Source of the DNA: Asterochloris sp. CNOR1
Taxonomy: Eukaryota; Chlorophyta; Trebouxiophyceae; Trebouxiales; Trebouxiaceae
Length of the DNA stretch: 64,000 bases
Assembly: GCA_963969365.1 (NCBI GenBank)
Contig: OZ017746.1
Span: forward strand, 3,534,001-3,598,000
Direction of reading: 5' to 3'
Shown: in pieces, positions 53,060 through 63,400 of the stretch
Layout of the letters: every line of letters begins with the position of its first letter
Numbering within the stretch: position 1 is the first letter of the stretch
The notes under the pieces: generated by a model
The model's database searches: none
The model's input: the letters and a program-made list of their open reading frames with translations, nothing else
Told to the model about the DNA's origin: nothing
Position numbers and translations under genes: made by a program

Positions 53060-53265
53060 TGCAGCACACTGCTGCCTTCTAGACCCTACCAGACCCTATC
53101 AGAAGCTTCCACTGCACCTGCTAGAACCTTCCTTGATTTTCCTTTCCTTATATTATAATAATATGAGAGTATATATAGCACACTGGCACTTCACCAACAT
53201 TCCTTGACACCTTTGAACACCGTCTCAGAGCCCACCGTCCACCGTACGTTGTAAGCGAGGCCACA
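53060..53265 (+). repeat. Gypsy 3' LTR
   Basis: 206 bp, matching the 5' LTR except at two positions. It is preceded by the G-rich polypurine tract and followed by the CAAGG target duplication. Confidence 0.9.
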
Positions 53266-53270
53266 CAAGG

Positions 53271-53376
53271 TGCCCAAAGCGGCGATGCCAGAGCTCTGCT
53301 GTCTGGCTTTAGGGTGGCCGCCAGTGCTGTGGCTGCATCCCTCAGGCTTGGGATGTAGTAGAGGCCAATGGGGCGG
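53271..53376 (-). mobile_element. Copia internal fragment, right part
   Basis: Continues the fragment at 48008-48445 (matches about 56344-56450 of the intact copia, GCCCAAAGCGGCGATGCC onward). At 53370-53378 it fuses to the 3' LTR of the neighbouring copia element, replacing the first roughly 15 bp of that LTR. Confidence 0.85.
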
Positions 53377-56300
53377 TGGCTGGCTAGCAAATGTGTTACA
53401 GGTGAAGTGTGTGTGTGGCCCAAGGCCCTTATATACACTGGTCAACGGTCAAGCATATCAGTTCATGGAAGCTGCTATGAGTTGATGTGAAGGCTCCAGA
53501 AGAGTCTGTTCCAGAAGCTTCTTGAACATGCAGGGTAGATTGCAGAATGTTCTTGACCAGTGTGGGACACTCTCACAGGCTGGACTGGCATGTCTGGTCT
53601 GACTGCCTCTCAACACTCCCACGCAGGCTGTGATGGGTGTCCAGGACTTTGAGGCCGTGTTGTCAGTTAAGTAGCCCCAAGCCGTCGCGACAGAAGGTGT
53701 GCTTGCCTTCAGCCACAGGCTTGGTCAGGAAGTCTGCCAGCATGTGCTCTGTTTTCACATACTCGAAGGCCACCTCCTTGCGTGCCACTCTCTCCCTTGC
53801 AAAGTGGTAGATGACGTCGATGTGCTTGGACCGCAAGGATGTGGTGGGGTTCTTGAGGAGCTTGACAGCCCCTTGGTTGTCTGCACGGATGGTGATGGTG
53901 CTGACTGTCCTCTGTAGGTCATCGATGAGCTTGCGAAGCCAGAGGGCCTCCTTGGTAGCAGCTGTTGCTGCCATGTACTCTGCCTCTGTTGTGGATGCCG
54001 CAACTGTCTGCTGGCGCCGGCTTGACCAGGTGATGGCACCTCCGTTGAGTATGAAGACGTAGCCGGTGGTTGAGCGTCTGGTGTCAAGGTCTCCAGCGTA
54101 GTCTGAGTCACAGTAGCCCAGCAGCTGGTTGCTGCTGTTGCCTCTGCCAAAGCAGATGCCTTGGCCTCTGGTACCAGCGAGGTAGCGCAGAACTCCAAGG
54201 GCCGCTGCCCAATGGATGGTGATTGGTGTTGTCATGTATCTGGCCAGGGCTCCCACGGCTTGCGCAATGTCTGGCCGTGTGCACACTGCCAGGTACATGA
54301 GGCTCCTAATGAGCTGGCTGAAGCCATACTCGTGCTTGTCCAAAGGCTCCCCCTCGTCCTTGGTCAGCTTGGTGGAGGCTGTGAGCGGCACTGACTTGGG
54401 CTTGGCATCTTGCATCTGGTACTTGGAGAGCAGCTGGGTTGTCATGCGCTGCTGGCTGAGCTTGAGGCTCTGCCTGGTGCGGTCGCGCTCGATCAGCATG
54501 CCCAAGTAGATCTGTGCCTCCCCCAGGTCCCTTGCCTCGAAGGCTGTCATGACCTTCCTCTTGGCCCACTCCACAGAGGAGAGGCTCTGAGCCGCAATGA
54601 GGATGTCGTCGACGTAGACCAGCAGGTGGATGGTGTCTTCTTTGCTGTGGTAGCTAAAGAGGCCAGGGTCAGCTTCTGACTCTGTGAAGCCAATGGCCTC
54701 CAGCTCCTGCTTCAGGCGAGCATGCCACTGCCGCGGAGCTTGGCGCAATCCGTACAGAGCGCGGTGCAGGTGGCAGGCCAAGTTGCCGGGTCCCTCCTTG
54801 TAGCCAGGTGGCTGTTGCAGGTAGATGTCCTCCTCAATGGTGCCGTTGAGGAAGGCTGTTTTGATGTCCAGCTGGTGCAGCTCCAGGTCCTCAGCCGCCA
54901 CATTTGCCAGCAGTGTCCTCAGCGTGGCGTACTTGCTGACTGGTGCAAAGACCTCATCGAAGTCGATGCCTTCACGTTGTCTGTAGCCCTTGGCCACCAG
55001 CCGTGCCTTGTAGCGCTCTGCTCCGCCGTTGGCTGCTGTCTTCACTTTGAAGACCCACTTGACTGGGATGGCTTGAAGACCAGGTGGTAGCTCCTCCAGC
55101 GTCCAGGTATTGTTTGCCATGAGAGAGGCAATCTCCTCGTCCATGGCTTGCTGCCACTGCTCCGCTTCCTCTGAGGCCATAGCTTCTTCGTAGGTGTCTG
55201 GCTCCATGAGGGTGGCTGACGTGGCGTTTGCTGTGTCACACTTGGAGCTGAAGCTGGCGTTGGCTCCAGCAGCAGTTGGCTGCTTCCACCATTCAGATGG
55301 CGGGCGTGGGGCTCTGGTGGATCGGCGCAGAGTGGTCTAAGGCTGAGGTGCTGGTGGTTGGTCTGAGTCTGGCGGCTCCTCTGGCAACTCCTGATGCACC
55401 AGCACTTGCTCCTCTTGAGCTTGCTCCTCAGGGTCTGACTCAGAGTCGTCAGCCTCCCACTGTGGTGCATGTTTGCTACCGATGCTGGTGACTCCAGTGC
55501 CCTCATCAAAGATGACACTTCGGCTGATGATGACTGTCTGGTTGTCCAGCAGTATGCGGTAGCCCTTGGTGCTGTCTGGGTAGCCCACCATGACTCCACG
55601 GATGCTGCGGTTGTCCAGCTTCTGCCTCTTCTCCTCAGGTAGGTGGCTGTAGGCTGTTGCTCCAAAGGTTCGCATGTGGGAGACATCCGGCTTCTGACCG
55701 AAGAACAGCTCCCACGGGGTCCTTAGCTTCTTAGCAGCAGGTGAGCGACACCTGATGTAGTTGGCTGTGTTGACAGCTTCTGCCCAGAGCTCCTTGGGCA
55801 GCCCGGCGTCTCTGAGCATGGCCCTGGCCCGCTCCATGAGTGTGCGGTTGAGCCTTTCGGCCGCGCCATTCTGCTCTGGGGTGTAGGGAACGGTTGTCTG
55901 GTGGAGTATGCCTCTGGACTTGAGGTACTGGGTGAGCTCTGTGTTGACATACTCGCGCCCGTTGTCTGTGCGGATGGCTTGCACTCTCCTTTTGGTCTGG
56001 TTCTCCAGCAGGTGAAGGACTTCGCGGACCGTTGTGGTTGTTTCTGACTTGTAGGTGATGATCCGGACGATGGACAGCTTGGAGAAGTCGTCCAGGAAGG
56101 TGGCCACATACTTGCTTCCACCGAGTGAAGGTACGGGCATGGGCCCGCATAGGTCCATATGTAGAAGGTCCAGAGGTTCTGTGCTCTCCCGCTTGGAAGC
56201 TGGGAATGGCGCCTGGTGGTGCTTGGCCAGGATGCAAGGCTCGCAGACTACTGCCTTTGCAGCCTTGAAGTCCCTCTCAGGGACCTTGATGCCATCCACC

Positions 56301-57939
56301 ATGTCCTCACGGACCAGCGCCTCCAGGTTGTGGTAGCCAAGGTGCCCAAAGCGGCGATGCCAGAGCTCTGCTGTCTCTGGCTTTGGGGTGGCCGCCAGTG
56401 CTGTGGCTGCATCCCTCAGGCTTGGGATGTAGTAGAGGCCATTGGGCCCGCGCTTGGCGGTACCAATGTCTCTGCCATGCTGCCTGATGGAGCAGCATGT
56501 GGGCCCAAAGTTGAACTTGGTGCCCCGCCCAGTTGCCGTGGTGATGGAGAACAGGTTGGCGGCTGCTGTTGGGATGTAGAGAACACCCTTCAGCACAATG
56601 GTTGCTCTGTCTGTCTCCAAGAGAGCATCGCCCATGGCCTGGGCCTCGCCAATGGTGCCATTGGCAAAGCAGACCGTGATGTTGCGGTCTGCTGCCCTGA
56701 CGTTGCTGAGCAGGTCCTTGTTGCCTGTGATGTGGTTGGATGCTCCTGAGTCCAGCACCCAGTCCATGTCCCAGTTGACGACTGTGGCCCCCATGGCAGC
56801 CACGTTGCGGTGGCCACTGTCTCCCATGCTGGGATTGGGGCCACTGGGGCTCCAGCGTGCCCAGCTGTGCCCTCTCTGCTCGTCCCGCTTCTTCTTCTGA
56901 CACTCTGCCTTGAGGTGTCCCCGCTTGCCACAGTACCAGCACTCCTTGGCATTGCCTGAGCTGCCAGTGCCAGCTCTGTGCTGTGGCTTGCTGGCCTTGT
57001 TGGTGAAGAGGACACGGTTGTCAGCCCTTTCTCCGCCGCCCAGTCGCTGCTCTGCTTGCAGCAGCTTGGCCAGCACGGCCCCCAGCTCCAGCTTGCTATC
57101 TGTAATCTCCAGGACAGCCACGACGGTGTCAAACTCCCTGGGCAGCCCAGCCAGGATGCACATGATGAGCTCCTGATCCTCCACAGTGTGGCCAGCGGCC
57201 AGCAGCTGATCCCGCATGTCTGTGGCCCGGTTCACGTACTGGACCAGAGGCTCATGGGGCTCCTTGCGTAGGCTGTTGAGCTCTCTCTTGAGGTGTAGCT
57301 GCCTTGCTGTGCTCTTGGCTTGGTAGACTGCCTCCAGCTTCTGCCAAGCCTCTGCTGCTGTCGTTGCCTTGGACAGCATATGTAGGTGGTGGTCCTTGAC
57401 GTGGAGAGACAGCTGAGCCAGTGCCTTCTCGTCTGCTCCAGCCTTGGGCTCACCCTGCCCAAACACAGCGCCCCAGAGGTCCTTGATGGTGAGGAAGGCC
57501 TTCATCTTGACGCTCCATACAGCATAGTTGTCTGTGTCCAACTTGTCAATGTCCACATTGGTCATCTTGGTCCCAGGTGTAGTCTTGCCTTCCTTTGCTG
57601 TGCCCACTCCTCTGGTGGTTGGCTCCTTAAGGCAGAGACGGCTTCTGTGGCTGGCAGCCGGCGAGGACTGGGGTCATAACCTGTTGAAGGATTGGCGGTG
57701 GCTGGCTAGCAAATGTGTTACAGAAGTGAAGTGTGTGTGTGGCCCAAGGCCCTTATATAAACTAGTCAACGGTCAAGCATATTAGTTGATGGAAGCTGCT
57801 ATGAGTTGATGTGAAGGCTCCAGAAGAGTCTGTTCCAGAAGCTTCTTGAACATGCAGGGTAGATTGTAGAATGTTCTTGACCAGTGTGGGACACTCTCAC
57901 AGACTAGACTGGCATGTCTGGTCTGACTGCCTCTCAACA
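53377..57939 (-). mobile_element. Ty1/copia LTR retrotransposon, near intact
   Basis: Minus-strand element. The 5' LTR is 57682-57939 (258 bp, TGTTGA...TCAACA) and the 3' LTR is 53377-53615, cut short at its outer end by fusion to another copia fragment. The LTR pair differs at roughly 7-8 positions, so it is older than the gypsy element. Just inside the 5' LTR lies GGTTATGACCCCAG (complement of about 57669-57682), resembling an initiator-tRNA-Met anticodon-arm (half-tRNA) primer site. One polyprotein frame fills the interior, with a single stop codon at 55337-55339. The outer target duplication cannot be tested on the left. Confidence 0.9.
53663..57607 (-). pseudogene. Copia Gag-Pol polyprotein interrupted by one in-frame TAG
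   Basis: One continuous frame of about 1315 codons except a TAG at 55337-55339. Order: Gag (UBN2-type, WSVKMKAFLTIKDLWGAVFG), CCHC knuckle CWYCGKRGHLKAEC, protease WVLDSGASNHIT, integrase (HRRFGHLGYHN...CEPCILAKH; FLDDFSK; TDNGREYVN; GAAERLNRTLMERARAML), then after the stop a typical Arg/Ser linker, reverse transcriptase (IKTAFLNG, YVDDILIA) and RNase H (ADNQGAVKLLK), ending GLGLLN at 53663. Integrase before RT identifies copia. The stop lies in a Pro/Gln-rich linker just before RT, where one base change of CAG would make TAG. This copy therefore cannot make RT without readthrough. Confidence 0.88.
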
Positions 57940-58490
57940 CAAAGTGAACAGAGTGCTATATATACCATCTTATTATCAATATTTATAAAGGTAAGCTCAT
58001 GGAAGGTTCTAGCAGGTGCAGTGGAAACATCTGGCAGCTGCAGTAGAAGTGTCTGGCAGGTCTGGTAGGTTCTAGTATGTAGCTGTGTGCTACAGTGGCT
58101 AGGGACGCCTCGAGCTGCCCGATCTTGGCTTGCATGGCGACTGAGTCCATAGGAAATGATCTGGCAAAGCCTCCGAAACCAAGTTGTGGCCCAGGGGTTA
58201 CATGGTTGCTGTGGACTTGGGCCCTGAGGCCATGCACAAGGGTGTCAGGACTTCATGAGATGTGTGAAGTATGAGAGGTTCGCTAGCAAAGTGAAGAGAG
58301 TGCCATATATACCATATCATCATCAGATCATGGATGCTTCTGGCAGGTGCAGTAGAAGTGTCTGGCAGGTCTGATAGGTTCTAGTAGGTAGCTGTGTGCC
58401 ACACGCACCCCGCGGACGCCGTCTACCAGTTCGTGAAGGGCCTGAAGCTTCAAATCCGCCTCCACGTGGAGCTTCAGCGGCTAGGAAGAT
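57940..58490. mobile_element. Rearranged remnant of the GAG-only LTR family (copy C)
   Basis: 57944-58094 is the 3'-LTR-like half in minus orientation. About 58095-58184 holds the start of a gag (SVAMQAKIGQLEASLATV on the minus strand) and the primer site CCTCCGAAACCA. 58185-58403 is a diverged LTR, and 58404-58482 is a gag piece in the opposite orientation (encoding ADAVYQFVKGLK on the plus strand). Several deletions and an inversion are needed to explain it. Confidence 0.75.
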
Positions 58491-60400
58491 GATGATGATC
58501 AAGACCCTGTGACACACTGTGAACTCCTGCTGCATTTCAAGCTTCTGCAGAAATCTGAACACGATTTTTTGATCCGCAGAGGACTGGTCACAACCACAAT
58601 CCAGCTGGTCAGATTTGAAGTCAGCTGTTCATAGATGTGTAGTGCGCCGTACTCGACTTGAGGCTGCATCATGTCTGCCTGAAAGATTTGATGTGCGTCT
58701 GGGATGCGACTTGGTTTGTTCTTGATAGAGCCGTTAAAAGGCAAGACTAGCTGGTCCCCTTCTGAGACCCGGCGTTATTAAGGCAAGGACAGACCGCTGA
58801 AAAGCGCAGGCATGGGCCTTCTTTGGGACATGTTGCCCTCGCCTGTTCACAGTCACGGTCTGAGAAATGAGCAGAAGTGGCTAGGCACACCGGCCGATTG
58901 CGAAGTCAGAGGTGGCATGCCAGGGGGGAGACTGCAGGGGGCCCAGGTAAACAAAGGCTTGTCAGCGCACATCGTCTAGAGAGACCTCGTTGCTGCTACG
59001 CACCATGCAGACCAAGAGGGCAGTTTGCCTACGCATGCCTAGCCGGCACACAAAGTGTCTTGTCCGTGCCGCGAGGCTGGTGCCGTTCCACCCGTGACCG
59101 GCCCATCATGGACAGCACTTGGTCCAGTAGGTCTTCGATGCCCGATCCGGCATCCGGAGTCCATGCATCTAAAATGTAAAATGGTTTAGTCAGCTCCCCG
59201 CGAGGTGGCTAGCCCCCATGTGTTGTAGTCTATCCCCTGCCGTTTGGTTGAGCATGTTTGTCTCTAAGACCACAAGGTTGTCTTGGACCTTGCATATCTG
59301 ACCAACCGTTGCCAAAAGCTGTTTCGGAGGAAAGATTCGATCTTTCGACCTACGGGTTGCCAGTACATAGTATGGGCCCATCACGCTTCTGCACCGTCAT
59401 GATGAATCCGCTGCGCCACCTTCAGTCTCAATGAAGAGAGTTCAAATGAATTTCCTACGACCATTGCAAGCCTCGTGCTCAGAGCAATCAAGCTAAGCTG
59501 TCAGCGATGACTGTTGTTACTTGCTGATGTAATTCCACTTTCAAAAGCCACGTCAGGCAGTTGCCTTAGGTCTGGACACGGCAAAATTTTGTCTTGGCAG
59601 GCCAAAGTGTGCACGTGGAGATCGCTGGCACAGGTCAAGGTCCAGGCGCTTAACATTCATAGATTCTCCTTGAAGAGACTCCTTCACACCAAGTAAGTTG
59701 CAACGGGACTGCCAGGATTATTTGAAAGGTCAGCATCAAGCTGAAGCTTGTGGTCGCAAGTGGTCACTGAGGATCTGCGGACCCGGACGGTCATGAACCC
59801 ACTCAGTCAAGGCAGACATCACTGTAGTAGGCAGCTAAGGCATTAGCTGTTGTAGAGTCAGCATACCATAAACATCGTTGAACCTGGCCACGAAGGCCAG
59901 CTGATTCTGCGACAACATGCTGCCTGCACTCGGTGAAGATAGCCCGTTGCGCCTTGTACTAGCTGCTCTGCAGATTGACCAACCAGGCACAGGGTTTTGC
60001 TTTGACGGCCACATGCTTCGACCTGGGAAGAGGCCGCTTCCTAGAGCACAGGGATGTCGCGACGGGACCGCGATCTGCTGGCTGGCAGGCTGTGAACTGC
60101 AAGTGTTTCGTGCGCTGTCCCGACACCCCTCCCAACCCTCGCCTGAGGAAGCCAGGGCGGCCTGCCACCCCTCTGCAGCATTCGAGTGGTGATGCAGCTT
60201 TCAACCGCTGCATACCAACAGGTCTTCCAGTGGCTTGAACCCTGAAATTCAGCTGACAATCTCCTCCTTCTCACAAGTCATTTCTGGAAACGTTTATGCA
60301 GAAGCTGCAAATGTCTGTGCTACATGGTGCGTGATGGTGCGTTCAAGCTCAACGAAATATTACGGTTGCATGAAATAAAGGCTGTTGCCAGTGCTGTCCG
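58491..60400. other. Intergenic stretch without recognisable protein genes, 1.9 kb
   Basis: Short open frames on both strands lack family features and splice-consistent partners. The only structured signal found is the initiator-tRNA-like locus at 59322-59425. The left part near 58.5 kb may be eroded retrotransposon flank. Confidence 0.5.
59322..59425 (-). tRNA. Initiator tRNA-Met-like gene or pseudogene (CAT) with two insertions
   Basis: On the minus strand, tRNA elements appear in order: TGGCGCAGCGGA (position 8 to D-loop), a 17-nt insertion, GAAGCGT closing the D-arm, an anticodon arm ATGGG/CCCATA, a 13-nt insertion at the usual intron site after position 37, then ACCCGT, and a T-arm GAAAG-ATCGAAT-CTTTC with the A54 typical of eukaryotic initiator tRNAs. 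The 3' acceptor strand CTCCGAA plus A follows. The 5' acceptor strand (CTGAAGG) does not pair with it, so this is either a pseudogene, a gene with an unrecognised further interruption, or an error. The 3' end with added CCA matches the 12-nt primer-binding site of the gypsy and GAG-only elements here. Confidence 0.5.
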
Positions 60401-63400
60401 TCAGGCCAGTCCTAGATCTGCATCTTGTTTGGCCAACTCCAACAGCATGGGGTCATCGAAGAATTTGTTGATTGAGACGTCCTCGCTCATGCCCTGAAGA
60501 GAGATGCTCCCATTTGCAAGCATGAAACCCGAGAAGGCACAACTTTGAAGGCCTGTCACGGTCAGCACATGACCAATGGCATTGCATACTGCCCACCTTG
60601 CGCCGTCTCGTCTTCACCATGAACTCCCTTGCAAGTGCCTGAGGTGGAGCAGGCTCCAGTGGCCGAAGCATAACTGAGCGATCCAAAGGATCACCAGGCA
60701 CAATTTGCCAGTGGTCGAACACACTCATGCAGAATGCCTGACCCTGCAAATCACAGAAGGGCCTTGTTTGTGTGGCTGGTCTGCCGCACACAAGCTCCAG
60801 AGGTGCCTTGGCTCAGTTTGCACATCTCAATCACCTGTGTATGGTAGCGCAGGTCTGTCTCAAAGCCAAAGCTGTCCATGACGGGAACGAGCGCCTGGAC
60901 CACGTAGATAGGCGTGCCAGACTTTGGAGAGTCTTTTGTGACGTGCCCACGGCGCTTGCTCAGCACAGTGTAGATGGCTTGCAAGCAATCTGCAGGGCAG
61001 TGTATGGGTTTGCTGGGTTTCTTTGAATGTCACAAAGCAATGCTGAGATTGCGTGCAGGGCAACTTCAGCTTGCACCTCACCTGCAGGTGTCTGCATCTC
61101 CACGTAGTACACAGGTTCCATAAGGCGAGGGGTAGCCATCAGGAATGCGCTGTAGCACACACGCCGTGAGGTAGGGATGATCTGGCCGCCACCGCGATGC
61201 AGCACATCAGGGGCAATATTTGCATCTAGGATCTTGAACTTCACATTGCGGATGGGCTCATCGCAGAGGGGACCCTCGCGGCTGCCCCACTGGAACCCCT
61301 GCAGCCCAGAGGTGCTTGTCAGTCAACAGCTGCTCACAAGCCAGTGGTGCTGCCAACAAGACGCAGTCTGCAATTGCCTGGGCAACGCTGAGGGCCACAG
61401 GTGGGTTTGGTCGATACACTGCTCATCAGACGATGTCCTGCCTGTGTAATACAGGCAAGGAGGTAGCAGTAATGCTTTGCAGACTGCTTTCCCAGAATGT
61501 CCCAGCAGTGCCGATGCCTACTTACCTGTACTACACTTTGGCGAACAGCGTTGAGCAGCTGCTTGTCCACCTCTGCTGGCAGGGTGTCGTCCAGCAGCAC
61601 ATTGGGGCCCTGCTTGTCTGGCCCAAATGCCCACACAGAGCGAGCTGCCAATAAGTCCCATGTGTACTTGGTGGTGAAGAAGTTGCTGACTTCCTTGGGC
61701 CTCCAGTCCAAGTTGATCATCCCGCCCTCGATGTCAACAGCCAGGCCCTGCAGTACCAAAATAACTTGCCTGTCGGCTGACAGGGCGGCTAGCAGCCATA
61801 GCTAGTGGTACAGGACCCGGCAGCAGCAGCTTGACCTTGGACAGAGCAGATGAGCGACAGTGCATCCCTAGGTGGGCATACGGCTGATAGACACAGCTTG
61901 AAAATGTGCAGTGCACATATGGCAGACTGACACATGCACATTGCGTGGCACTCTGTTGGACAATTCAGGCCTGCTGTTACGCACCACGTCCAGGGGCTCT
62001 GCTATCATTGTGATTTTATTCCGCTTGTTGGGTGTTTCTGCGAAGCACTTGAGTGAGGATGTCTCGACGACAGTCTCACAGAAGGAGACCACAGGGTCGG
62101 CCACCTTCACCTCCACCTCTGCATACAGCTCCCGCAGGTCCTGCAGGGCAGGCAGGAATCAGATGAGAGCCATCCATGGCTGCGTACACATACGGGCCTC
62201 CCTGACATGTCGCAGCCAGTCTGCGGGCTGGCTCCTCCCCACCTTCATGAGGCTGTCCAGGTACATCTCGCCTGTACCCAGAATGGCATGCTCGCCAGAC
62301 TCCTCCACCTTGGTGATGGCCAGGGGGTAGCTCTTGTTGATCTTCCTCAGACCTTCCACCTGCACAGCAGCCAGACACCTGCTCAGCTCGAGGCAGTCCA
62401 GATGGCAGGCAGGTCGACACTGCTGCTGTGAGTGCCCTCTGATGCCTACCTAAAGCAGGAGAGCACCCAAATTTTGCTGATATTCTAGAACAAAGGCAGA
62501 GGGTAACTTCTGGCGGCAGGCAACACAGCTGAGGTGTGTGGATTACTTGCGCCCCATCACCCTCATCTGCAGTATGCTGCCCCAGGGCAGTCGCTGCAGA
62601 GGGCTGCAGGTGGAGCAAAGCGTACCATCTTAGGCAGCTCAGAGGGGTTCAGGGGCTCTGTTGCAATCTTCATGACGGACTGTGTCTGGAATTGCAAGGG
62701 TCTGAAGATATGGACGTCATAGTCTGTCTGGTCCGGGACCACAGTGGCAGTCTTGGTGATGGTGGCATCGATGCCCTCCAGAAGGACCAGGTTGCCTGCA
62801 GCACAGAAGCCGCACACATCTCAGCAACGACCATGCAGCAAGGGGCCCTGTCTGCGCTTGAGCTACTGCCATGCAGCCCAGCCCCCAGGTCAACCAAGAC
62901 GCAGCATGTGCAACAGCAGGCTAGGGGCCATGCGGGCTTGCGGGAACCTTGTTGGACAGCACAGGCAGGCGCCCCCAGTGGTGGACGCAGCTGCCTGAGG
63001 CAGGAGCGCCTGAACACGTATGCAGCACAGGACCAGTCTGCACTTCTGCAAATGCCATGCAGAACGTAATCAAATCCGGCGCGCAGCATGTGCACGCCAC
63101 AAGGCAGCAGGCCGAGCGCATGCCAGCTTGCAGACGCCCCATCAGACGCCACAGGTAGGCAGGCACCACGAGCAGGCACCCCCACTGGCACCTGCAGCTG
63201 CCTTGGCCAGAGGCACCCGATAACGCGCCTGGTAGACCCAGGTGGCTGTCACAATGGCAGTGGCGCTGTCCTCCTCATCCTCAGGGGTAAAGCCCTCCCC
63301 CAGCACCCTCACCTGCAGGCAGCCAGGCCTTGAAGGGCAGCTTGCTGGCAGCGTCAGGTGCAGGTTACAGGGCAGCTCTGCACGGGGCAGACAAACAGCT

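Larger units (their letters stand above)
48446..53265 (+). mobile_element. Ty3/gypsy chromovirus LTR retrotransposon, full length
   Basis: LTRs of 206 bp at 48446-48651 and 53060-53265 (TGCAGCACAC to GAGGCCACA), which I read as differing at 2 positions, flanked by a perfect 5-bp target duplication CAAGG (48441-48445 and 53266-53270). Primer-binding site TGGTTTCGGAGG at 48655-48666, complementary to a tRNA ending CCTCCGAAACCA; polypurine tract AAAGGGGGGAAGGA at 53046-53059. Gag is followed by protease, reverse transcriptase, RNase H, integrase and a C-terminal chromodomain. It is inserted in a copia integrase fragment, so it is younger than that fragment. Full structural parts and nearly identical LTRs indicate recent insertion, though the protease frame is broken. 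Confidence 0.93.

Noticed and set aside
59959-60274. Overlapping short open frames on both strands near 60.1 kb
   Set aside because: No recognisable motif, no partner exons and no consistent coding signal between the tRNA-like locus and EFTUD2.
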